Shown in pieces: positions 1-5,084 of a stretch of DNA of 7,156 nt; the first letter of the stretch is position 1, and each line of letters starts with the position of its first letter. Source of the stretch: Thermoproteota archaeon. GTDB lineage: Archaea; Thermoproteota; EX4484-205; JAAOZP01. The translations under genes were made by a program, and so were the position numbers. The DNA lies in contig JANXDK010000026.1 in NCBI GenBank assembly GCA_025059435.1, forward strand, positions 1-7,156, written 5' to 3'. Below the pieces are notes generated by a model. The model was given only the letters and a program-made list of their open reading frames with translations. It did no database searches and was not told the origin of the DNA.

Positions 1-72
1 GGCCGACGTCATGCATTTAGGAGGCTCTATGCCGACTATTCTTAAGGATGCTTTCAAAGACGATTTTCGCAA

Positions 73-332
73 TCACATGAACCTTGCCCAGTATTCGATT
101 AGAAAGCCTTTAACCAGTTTCCTATTCTTAAAATCTTGTCTTTTTAATGCAAGTTCTACTCTAAACTTAGTGAGAAAAACAGCTGTATCATTAATGATTT
201 GCTCATTCTTCTTTTTAATTAGTTCTTAGTAATAGAGTACCCACCTAATGCTTTGTTATTGCAAATTCCAAGGAAAGATATTCTATTGACCTTCAGGTTA
301 AGTTGTTTGCTTTTATCGTATACGTTTTCTCC
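73..332 (-). pseudogene. Decayed coding-like sequence, family not recognised
   Basis: Two adjoining minus-strand reading frames look like protein but lie in different phases. Positions 332-219 read 37 codons, including SFLGICNNKALGGYSITKN, then TAA. Positions 225-73 read 50 codons, including FRVELALKRQDFKN and GFLIEYWARFM, then TGA. The second is K/E/aromatic-rich as expected for a thermophile protein, and neither has a convincing start codon. A TATA-like TATATAATTA lies at about 345-354 on the same strand. The two pieces can be joined by one frameshift at about 219-226, which suggests an inactivated gene downstream of the vapBC pair, but I do not recognise the family. The plus-strand frame at 11-229 is the mirror image of this one and is Ser/Phe-rich like other antisense shadows. 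The rest of 1-377 shows nothing else I can support. Confidence 0.3.
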
Positions 333-377
333 TTAATACCGACTAATTATATATGGTGTATCGCCTTAAGATGAGAA

Positions 378-809
378 TTAGGTTTTACTGCTCGGTATTG
401 TTTCCAGCTTTCTTCCTGTGATTTTAATGATAATGTTAACGTTTTCTCGTATTTTTCTAATCAGCTCAGCATCGTCTGTTACTAGTCGTGTATTGTTTTC
501 CACCGAGGCAACTATGTATGATGCATCATAGTATGTCGTTTGAAGCTCGTAAGCGAGTTTGAGAGCCGTGCTGCTGTTTGAAACCTCCACGATCCTCATT
601 ATTTTTAGAACTTTTTCTAATAGGAAAATTGTTTCAAATGCTTCTTCAACACTTATTCTCCTTTTTAACAATGCTTCTTTCCATAGCGTGTTTCCAACTT
701 CATATTTTGTGAGGCTTAGGGTTGAATTATCTTTGAGCACTTTATAAGAATCCTGCTTACGCAGCCTTATGGTGTTTAACAGTGCCGAAGCATCGTATAG
801 GTATTTCAT
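378..809 (-). CDS. vapC: PIN-domain toxin ribonuclease, VapC family
   Basis: A 143-residue protein of normal VapC length. PIN-domain nucleases coordinate Mg2+ or Mn2+ with a cluster of acidic residues and cleave RNA, usually tRNA or rRNA sites, to arrest growth when not bound by their antitoxin. The expected acidic set is visible: Asp6 in the N-terminal YDASALL strand, Glu37 in KYEVGNTLW, Asp95 in YYDASYIVA, and Asp112/Asp113 in LVTDDAEL. The ATG start overlaps the stop of the upstream antitoxin as ATGA (806-809), and a GAGG lies just before it, so the pair is translationally coupled. The protein is cytoplasmic. All catalytic positions are kept, so it looks active. The RNA target cannot be read from sequence. 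Confidence 0.93.
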   Translation of the reverse strand: MKYLYDASALLNTIRLRKQDSYKVLKDNSTLSLTKYEVGNTLWKEALLKRRISVEEAFETIFLLEKVLKIMRIVEVSNSSTALKLAYELQTTYYDASYIVASVENNTRLVTDDAELIRKIRENVNIIIKITGRKLETIPSSKT

Positions 810-1033
810 CTTTCCTCGCGACTTTCTCTTACTAGTTTTACGATGTCCTCTGCCGGGATCTTCTCGAGTGTTCTTCCTATCTTCTCAAGAGCTTTCTTAA
901 TTTCCTTTTCCTCGGCTCTCCTAACTTCTTCTTCAAGTGCCTTTCTAACTACTTGGCTTACGGGTATGTTATATTTTTTCAGCTTTTCACGTAATTCCCT
1001 GCCTATCTTAGCGGATATTGTTACATAGGTCAA
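806..1033 (-). CDS. vapB: Antitoxin of VapBC pair, ribbon-helix-helix type
   Basis: A 75-residue, highly charged protein directly before vapC. Residues 2-10 (TYVTISAKI) form a plausible DNA-binding beta strand, followed by two helices, REKLKKYN and SQVVRKALEEEV, as in ribbon-helix-helix antitoxins that bind their own operator as dimers. Residues 41-75 are a Lys/Glu-rich tail that would wrap and inhibit the PIN toxin. I chose the TTG at 1033 because no in-frame ATG or GTG lies nearby and the TTG gives the full strand; an ATG at 1026 is out of frame. The TATA box lies about 37-42 bases before the TTG, giving a leader of roughly 12 bases without a Shine-Dalgarno sequence. The stop codon overlaps the toxin start. 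The assignment of antitoxin subtype is from pattern, not from an alignment. Confidence 0.85.
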   Translation of the reverse strand: MTYVTISAKIGRELREKLKKYNIPVSQVVRKALEEEVRRAEEKEIKKALEKIGRTLEKIPAEDIVKLVRESREER

Positions 1034-1076
1034 GGTAATACCATAATAGTAATACCAAATAGGTATTATTTAAATG
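1034..1076 (-). promoter_or_regulatory. Promoter and repeat-rich operator of the first vapBC pair
   Basis: On the minus strand a TATA element (ATTTAAATA, about 1067-1075) precedes the antitoxin. Between it and the start codon are three copies of one short motif: on the plus strand GTAATACC at 1035-1042 and 1049-1056 (14 bases apart) and the inverted form GGTATTA at 1062-1068. The outer two form an inverted repeat, AATACC/GGTATT, with a five-base spacer next to the TATA box. Evenly spaced half-sites over the transcription start fit autorepression by a dimeric ribbon-helix-helix antitoxin; that role is inferred. Confidence 0.6.
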
Positions 1077-1108
1077 TTATTTGGATTACAGCAAATCGAA
1101 AAGAGGAA

Positions 1109-2392
1109 TCAAGTTGATTTTCCTGCTAAAAGTTGTTTCCATAATGGTATAAATCTTATTTTCCTGTTTTCTATTTCGGCTTCATCCTCGTAGTCCCACG
1201 TTATTACCCGCAGGTCTTTACACTTTAGTTCCCTGCCTGCCTTCAGCAATGCTTTGACTTCCCTCTTATCCACCTCGTCTTTGCCTGAAGCATGGGTTAC
1301 CTGTATCAACTGCTTTATTCTCAATCCTTCTTTAACCAGGAAGTCGACCTCATTCTGCTGATAGTCTTTCCAATAGTAGAAGCTTAGCAGGGGGCTCTTA
1401 TTAGATTCTCTTAACAAGTGTAGGAACACGGTGTTCTCCATCAGCCTGCCGTAGTCTGGCGAGGTTCTGAAGACCCTTGTTAACCCGGTGTCCGCCAAGT
1501 AGACTTTCCTAGGCCATGTTTCCCTCTCGTGCGCTTTCAACGAGAACTTTCTTAGAAAGAAGACGAAGACAGTGTCCTCAAGGTTTTCCACGTATCGGTA
1601 GAGGGTTGTGACATTAAACCTGGCTCCTTCAGAACTTAGTTTTCTTTCTAGAGAACGGATGCTCGTTTCCCTCGAAAAGTTTTGCATAATGTGATTGAAC
1701 AGGAGCCTCGCGAGAGTTATGCTTCTAACCTTATGCCTCTCAACGAAATCCTTGAAGAACACTAGGTCCACGTATTCCTTTAGTATTCTTTCTTTTTCTT
1801 CTTCTAAGACTATTTCAGGGAATCCTCCTTCCTCCAAGTAGTTTCTCAACTCTCTTTTAACCCTCCCCAAGCCTTCGAGAAGACCCGTTTCAACGCTGAT
1901 GTTTTTCGCCGTCAGATACTCTCTGAAGCTGAAGGGAAGCAATAGGTAGGAAACGCTTCTCCCCCTGAGCTGGGTAGCTATCTCCCTGCTCAAAAGCCTG
2001 GATGAGGAGCCGGTTATGAAAACATCGAGGCCTCTGTTTAACAGGCTCCTAGCCAGGGTCTCCCAAGATTCAGCGTTTTGAACCTCATCCAAGAAGATAT
2101 TTTTCGACGAGCTGCCCGACGTCTACGGGAATATTTCAAGCACTATTTTCAAAACTTCCAATGGCTTCAACCCTCTCAAGAAGGGTTCCTCGAAATCAAG
2201 GTAAACGGTTTCACTCCTGTTAAGCTTTGAGATCATGTTGAAAAAATAATATGTTTTACCAGATCTTCTTGGACCGATTATTACTACAGCTTTCCCCTTA
2301 ACCGGCTTAATCTCTAATTCCCTCTGGATTATTCTTGGGAAATGCTTTTTCTGAAACGAAATCAGGTAGTCTCTAACATAGTTTAATTCCAT
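1109..2392 (-). pseudogene. AAA-type archaeal ATPase with DUF4143-type C-terminus, interrupted by an in-frame TAG
   Basis: One reading frame of 427 codons, of usual length for this family, broken only by TAG at 2123-2125 (codon 90). Codons 1-89 carry the N-terminal helix and Walker A GPRRSGKT at 40-47. After the stop the same frame continues with Walker B NIFLDEVQN (98-106), sensor-like ITGSSS (126-131), LRGRS (142-146), LPFSFREYL (152-160), GGFPE (189-193), KVYLADTGL (296-304), and a nuclease-fold-like C-terminus with Glu319, EVDFLV (348-353) and QLIQVT (361-366). The start is the ATG at 2392. The TTG at 2092 is the Leu of Walker B and cannot begin a working ATPase. No other damage is visible, so this is a very recent nonsense mutation, a sequencing error, or read-through. 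Members of this family are abundant in archaea and mostly of unknown role; some look toxin- or defence-associated. Confidence 0.88.
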
Positions 2393-2440
2393 AAATTGTA
2401 CTCTCTATGACTACAATTTATAAACTTTTTGTACTCTCTA
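2391..2440 (-). promoter_or_regulatory. ATPase promoter with direct and inverted repeats
   Basis: The TATA box TTTATAAAT lies about 25-33 bases before the ATG on the minus strand. An exact 12-bp direct repeat, TTGTACTCTCTA on the plus strand, occurs at 2396-2407 and 2429-2440, 33 bases apart (about three helical turns), one copy on each side of the TATA box. An exact 10-bp inverted repeat, ATAAATTGTA at 2391-2400 and TACAATTTAT at 2412-2421, overlaps both the start codon and the TATA box. Such symmetry suggests a repressor site, possibly autoregulatory, or an RNA hairpin hiding the start codon; neither is proven. Confidence 0.6.
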
Positions 2441-2698
2441 AGAAATAACTGCAAAAATGCTTGACGGTAAGTCAGAAACAATATCGAAAGTTTCATAATG
2501 AACATGATGAGAATTGATAGCATTCTAATGGTTTAGGGAGTTTCTAGGTTTTCAATGGCGATGGAATCCCTAAGAGATTGCTTCTATTCTCTCTGGAAGC
2601 AGGATGGCAACTTTTATTCATAAATCCTATGAACAGTTTGCATGCGTTACGCAGGTAAAAACATGTCTTCAAACTGGGAATGGAAGTCTTTCAGAATT
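2441..2698. other. Intergenic stretch between divergent genes, no gene seen
   Basis: Both strands were read. Only short frames occur, the longest being a 46-codon minus-strand frame that runs into the ATPase promoter repeats (see rejected items) and a 22-codon plus-strand frame beginning near 2559. No tRNA-like fold, CRISPR repeat or terminator stands out. It separates the divergent ATPase and DUF5678 promoters. Confidence 0.5.
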
Positions 2699-2714
2699 GG
2701 AAAGCTTAAATTTT
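2699..2714 (+). promoter_or_regulatory. BRE/TATA promoter of the DUF5678-protease operon
   Basis: A purine-rich GGAAAG is followed by CTTAAATTTT centred near 2709. A start about 26 bases downstream would fall near 2735, leaving a leader of only about six bases before the ATG at 2741, typical of near-leaderless crenarchaeal transcripts. A second TATA-like string (TATATAAG, 2727-2734) is too close to the ATG to serve this start. Confidence 0.5.
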
Positions 2715-2740
2715 AGCGTTACCTTCTATATAAGGCCGGG

Positions 2741-2977
2741 ATGAGCGAATACCTAGTGCTCTTCGACATTCACGAGAGTAATAGGAGATGGTTTGAAGAG
2801 AATTACAGTGTGTTAGTTGAAAAGTTCGATAAGAGGTTCATAGCCATTTATGATCAGACTGTGGTTGACTCGGACCCTGACTTGGATAAGCTTATCAGTA
2901 GGGTTGAAGCCAAGTTTCCACTAGAGAAAGTTTCAATAGAGTATGTTACTAAGGAGAAGATTCAGCTCATATTATGA
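2741..2977 (+). CDS. Small DUF5678-like protein
   Basis: A 78-residue soluble acidic protein. The pattern of an N-terminal WFEENYSVLVEKF helix, then a strand RFIAIYDQTVVDSD, a DLDKLISRV helix and a final VSIEYVTKE strand matches my memory of the archaeal and bacterial family DUF5678, whose function is unknown. In that family the core reads roughly as W..Y..L...Y....VA....VVD...D...L, and it is often found beside retropepsin-like genes. The ATG at 2741 is preceded by a BRE/TATA promoter at the right distance and by GGCCGGG, which could act as a weak ribosome site. The stop overlaps the next gene's start as ATGA at 2974-2977, so both proteins are made together from one transcript. Antitoxin, adaptor or substrate of the partner protease are possible roles by inference only. 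Confidence 0.75.
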   Translation: MSEYLVLFDIHESNRRWFEENYSVLVEKFDKRFIAIYDQTVVDSDPDLDKLISRVEAKFPLEKVSIEYVTKEKIQLIL

Positions 2978-3423
2978 GGATCAAGGGATTCTTAGAGAGA
3001 AAGTTCGATCCGCCTGCTCCTTTCGTTAAAGCAATACTTGTTTCGGATGAGCTTAACGTAAGCAGGTTGATAGATTTCCACGTTGATACTGGGGCCTCCG
3101 CATCTATAATTCTTGATAAAGACCTGAGGTATCTTAAATTGGACATCACCAAGCTTAAAAAGGCTGAAAGAAATGTTGGAGGAATAGGCGGTATGATTGA
3201 CACATATGTTATTGAAGACGCAAAATTAATGTTTAGAACAGATGAAGGTTCTCTGCATGGAGAACGATTAAAAATGCTTGTGGCTAGACATGATTTAACG
3301 GGTCTTGACGCAGAGTCGATAAGGCTAGTCTTGACCATGCCTTCATTACTGGGGAGAGACATACTGCGGAGATATAAGCTGATATATAGCGAACGCTCTA
3401 ATGAAGTTATCCTTGAATTATAG
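2974..3423 (+). CDS. Retropepsin-like (clan AA) aspartic protease
   Basis: A 149-residue single-domain protein. The catalytic motif is clear: FHVDTGASASII, with Asp38-Thr39-Gly40 as the aspartic protease triad. A glycine-rich turn GGIGGMIDTYVI (69-80) sits where the substrate-covering flap is expected, and SLLGRDIL (124-131) is the hydrophobic-Gly motif that ends retropepsin domains. A single domain of this size implies a homodimer with one Asp from each subunit. There is no signal peptide or membrane segment, so it should act in the cytoplasm. It is translationally coupled to the DUF5678-like gene through a 4-bp overlap. It ends in TAG, with a second in-frame TAG six codons later. All key residues are present and activity is likely; the substrate is unknown. 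Confidence 0.85.
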   Translation: MRIKGFLERKFDPPAPFVKAILVSDELNVSRLIDFHVDTGASASIILDKDLRYLKLDITKLKKAERNVGGIGGMIDTYVIEDAKLMFRTDEGSLHGERLKMLVARHDLTGLDAESIRLVLTMPSLLGRDILRRYKLIYSERSNEVILEL

Positions 3424-3435
3424 TATGCTTATGGA

Positions 3436-3453
3436 ATAAGTTAGATAAGTTAG
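3436..3453. repeat. Tandem 9-bp repeat
   Basis: ATAAGTTAG occurs twice head to tail just after the protease stop codon. It is too short to assign a role and could be replication slippage. Confidence 0.5.
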
Positions 3454-3501
3454 CACACGACTGTCCAAGCATTCTACAATGGAGCTATGGTCGCCGGCCC
3501 C

Positions 3502-3694
3502 ATGGGTGTTAATGTTTCATTGCCTGACGACGGGGGTTTAAGCGCATCTTCCATCGCCACCGGCTCCATTTATCTTGTTCTTCAAAAATTTTTCTCAACC
3601 GTTATCAGTGTTTTTTGGCTACGCTTTCATGGCGAGAGTAATCACTCAAGAGGAGATGGGTTTTGTAACCAGGTTAATTTTCTCCATTCTCTAA
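3502..3694 (+). pseudogene. N-terminal stub of a polysaccharide flippase (MATE/Wzx-like), frameshifted
   Basis: From the ATG at 3502 (an in-frame ATG lies at 3487) the frame reads an N-terminal cap and then GSIYLVLQKFFSTVISVF, a first-membrane-helix-like segment. At a run of six T (3611-3616) the phase shifts by one, and the other frame continues as GYAFMARVITQEEMG, then FVTRLIFSIL and TAA at 3692. Joined, this strongly resembles the start of archaeal polysaccharide-biosynthesis flippases, in which a QK..ST first helix is followed by a G.AFMARVI..EEMG loop. A T5 run would restore the frame. Intact flippases are around 450-500 residues, so more than 85% is missing; the frameshift alone does not explain the loss. 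It is a dead fragment, probably left by recombination or transfer. The family call is from memory of the pattern. Confidence 0.65.
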
Positions 3695-3746
3695 GTTATA
3701 TAAAAGAGTATTTGAGTATTGGTGTAACAGGATGATAAAACTATCC

Positions 3747-3830
3747 TCAAACGCCTTGAAGAATATTTTTCTGTTTATCAATAACGGTTATTGAGACACC
3801 CGTATCCACAAGGCTTTCCCGATTTTTCGC
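3747..3830 (-). pseudogene. Fragment of a second retropepsin-like protein
   Basis: On the minus strand a 27-codon open stretch reads RESLVDTGVSITVIDKQ, then NILQGV and TGA (3747-3749). LVDTG-S-TVI is the active-site strand of small archaeal clan AA proteases, usually ALVDTGAS(F/V)TVI, with Ala replaced by Val here. A TGA stands immediately upstream at 3831-3833, and an adjoining phase reads IFQIELSRNMSEKSGK, which might be the preceding strand before a frameshift. No flap and no C-terminal LLGRD motif follow, so it cannot be functional. It lies between the flippase stub and the end of the second vapC. Being short, it could still be chance, but the match covers about ten consecutive positions. 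Confidence 0.45.
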
Positions 3831-3872
3831 TCATGTTTCTACTTAACTCGATTTGAAAAATCTTCTAATAAT

Positions 3873-4280
3873 TTAGGGCTCAATCCTTTTCAAAACCTTG
3901 ATTTTATCGAAGTCTTCATCATAACTTACTATGGTTGTTATCTTGTTTTCCAAGGCTATTGCAGCATGGAGGGCGTCTCTGGGTTTAAGCTCGTATTCCT
4001 CCATCAGGTCCTGTGCTTTCAGAGCCGTCGTCCTTTTCACCGGTAGTATTTTCAGGTTTGGAAAATCCAGGAATTTTCTCCCCTGCTTAAGGGAAATGTC
4101 GACCCCAAGGATTTTTCTAACAACCCATGCAACCTCGTCCCAAGTAATGGGTGAGGCATATGCCTCTATTTTCCCCAAAGCTATTTCTAGAAGGAAGCCT
4201 CTGGCGTGGGCTGCCTCTTCAACGGATGCCGGGTCATAGATCATCGGGTATATGAAGATGTTGGAGTCAATGTAGTACAA
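3873..4280 (-). CDS. vapC: PIN-domain toxin ribonuclease, VapC family (second copy)
   Basis: A 135-residue PIN nuclease unlike the first in sequence. Acidic active-site residues are Asp5 in YYIDSNIFIY, Glu49 in ITWDEVAWV, Asp102 in KPRDALHAA, and Asp121 with Asp125 in SYDEDFDKI. The RDALHAA and SYDEDFD motifs are typical of a large archaeal VapC group. The start is a TTG at 4280: it places YYIDSN at the very N-terminus as in relatives, and a GAGG lies six bases before it; no ATG is available. The start lies inside the antitoxin gene, overlapping it by 14 bases in another frame, so toxin translation should depend on antitoxin translation. All catalytic residues are kept, so the enzyme is probably active. 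The target RNA is unknown. Confidence 0.92.
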   Translation of the reverse strand: MYYIDSNIFIYPMIYDPASVEEAAHARGFLLEIALGKIEAYASPITWDEVAWVVRKILGVDISLKQGRKFLDFPNLKILPVKRTTALKAQDLMEEYELKPRDALHAAIALENKITTIVSYDEDFDKIKVLKRIEP

Positions 4281-4521
4281 TCCTGTCCTCAGCCTCCCCC
4301 TCCATAATTTTCTCCAAGTCCATTTTCCGTGTTAGCTTTTTCCTCCCGGGGGAGCAGAACTCTTCGACGAACTCTTCCGGATCCAATCCCGGCTTCATCA
4401 ATAATTCCTTTTCTCTAACCTCCATAATGATTTCGTCCCCAGGCTGAATCCCTAAGGCTTCCCTTATTACCTTAGGTATGACAACTTGGCCTTTAGGTCC
4501 AATCTTCCTCTTTATACGCAT
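4267..4521 (-). CDS. vapB: Antitoxin of second VapBC pair, AbrB/MazE swapped-hairpin type
   Basis: An 84-residue protein. Residues 4-44 are a classic AbrB/SpoVT/MazE domain: KIGPKGQVVIPKVIREALGI, then QPGDEIIMEV and a final ELLMKPG strand. Two chains swap hairpins to make one DNA-binding barrel. Residues 46-84 are a long acidic and basic tail (DPEEFVEEF, later DLEKIMEGEAEDR) that should bind and block the PIN toxin. The ATG at 4521 follows a TATA box at 4554-4562 with a predicted leader of about 11 bases. Its 3' end overlaps the toxin start. The antitoxin fold is unrelated to that of the first pair, so the two modules should not cross-neutralise; this is inference. Confidence 0.92.
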   Translation of the reverse strand: MRIKRKIGPKGQVVIPKVIREALGIQPGDEIIMEVREKELLMKPGLDPEEFVEEFCSPGRKKLTRKMDLEKIMEGEAEDRIVLH

Positions 4522-4537
4522 TCTTACCGTCTAGTAT

Positions 4538-4569
4538 GAAAAAGTATTACTTATTATTTAAACTTTTTC
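4538..4569 (-). promoter_or_regulatory. Promoter and possible operator of the second vapBC pair
   Basis: The TATA box, TTTAAATAA on the minus strand (4554-4562), is preceded by a purine-rich BRE-like AAAAAG. An exact 8-bp inverted repeat, GAAAAAGT at 4538-4545 and ACTTTTTC at 4562-4569, brackets it. An 8-bp direct repeat, TTCTTACC, occurs at 4521-4528 and 4567-4574. AbrB-type antitoxins usually bind AT-rich symmetric sites at their own promoter, so autoregulation is plausible. Confidence 0.55.
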
Positions 4570-4708
4570 TTACCTGGTTCTTCTAAGACATAAAAAGCCT
4601 TTCAAACCGACTCATTAAACCATGTCTACTTCCTAGTTAAGGAAAACTTGTAAATGAATAAAAATTACAATACTGAACAAGTGAACAAGAGATTTAATAA
4701 AAAAGTAA

Positions 4709-5082
4709 GAGAAACGTGTTATTAAAATAGATTGGAAGCTCATATCCTTCATTTTCTTAATCATAATCATTCTTACTTTTATGGTCTCTTATTCTCGAAT
4801 ATTCTAAACCGAGTTGAATCTAAGAATAGAAAGGAAAAACTAAGGCAGAAATGATCCGAAGCTTTGATAAACAGGTTTGGAAAAGACAAGGTAGACGATG
4901 GAGTTACGAAGCTTTATTTTCAAGGGATTCGCGATTTTAACGAGCAAATGAAGATACTGGCATAGAAATACCAGGTAGAAATCAAGCAGTTTATCATCGA
5001 CACCTTTAGTTCTCGTGTTTTATCGTCATTTCAAGCTTATAGTCTAAATTATTCCTCAGAACACGTTTCACCGATTTCTTAG
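4709..5082 (+). pseudogene. Broken coding-like frames in a gene-free interval, family not recognised
   Basis: The 515 bases between the second vapBC pair and the GH3 gene contain no intact gene. Two plus-strand stretches look like decayed protein. Positions 4709-4807 read 32 codons with a membrane-helix-like LISFIFLIIIILTFMV after KIDWK, ending in TAA and lacking any start codon. Positions 4855-5082 read 74 sense codons, including FGKDKVDDGVTKLYFQGIRD and later KYQVEIKQF, interrupted once by TAG at 4963-4965 and ended by TAG at 5080. The second lies in another phase and starts just after a TGA. Together they could be the remains of one small membrane-anchored protein, but I cannot name it and chance cannot be excluded. 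The interval also shows no RNA gene or clear terminator. Confidence 0.25.
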
Positions 5083-5084
5083 TG

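Noticed and set aside
11..229. Plus-strand frame of 72 codons at the left edge
   Set aside because: Ser/Phe/Leu-rich composition typical of the antisense of a K/E-rich coding frame; the minus strand reads more like protein.
1109..2092. Separate 327-residue protein starting at the TTG at 2092
   Set aside because: The TTG encodes the Leu of the Walker B strand; a protein starting there would lack Walker A and there is no promoter or ribosome site. It is the second half of the interrupted ATPase.
2123..2125. Pyrrolysine insertion at the ATPase TAG
   Set aside because: TAG also ends the aspartic protease and GH3 genes in this window, and the position is a loop with no reason for a special residue.
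2383..2523. Minus-strand frame of 46 codons beginning MLSILIMFIMKLSILF that runs into the ATPase start
   Set aside because: No promoter or ribosome site, and its second half is just the translated promoter repeats (REYK/REYN comes from the 12-bp direct repeat).
2967..3362. Minus-strand frame of 131 codons opposite the aspartic protease
   Set aside because: Exact antisense of a gene with clear catalytic motifs; Ser-rich with no recognisable domain.
3931..4239. Plus-strand frame of 102 codons opposite the second vapC
   Set aside because: Mirror of a PIN-domain gene with all catalytic residues; no promoter or family features.
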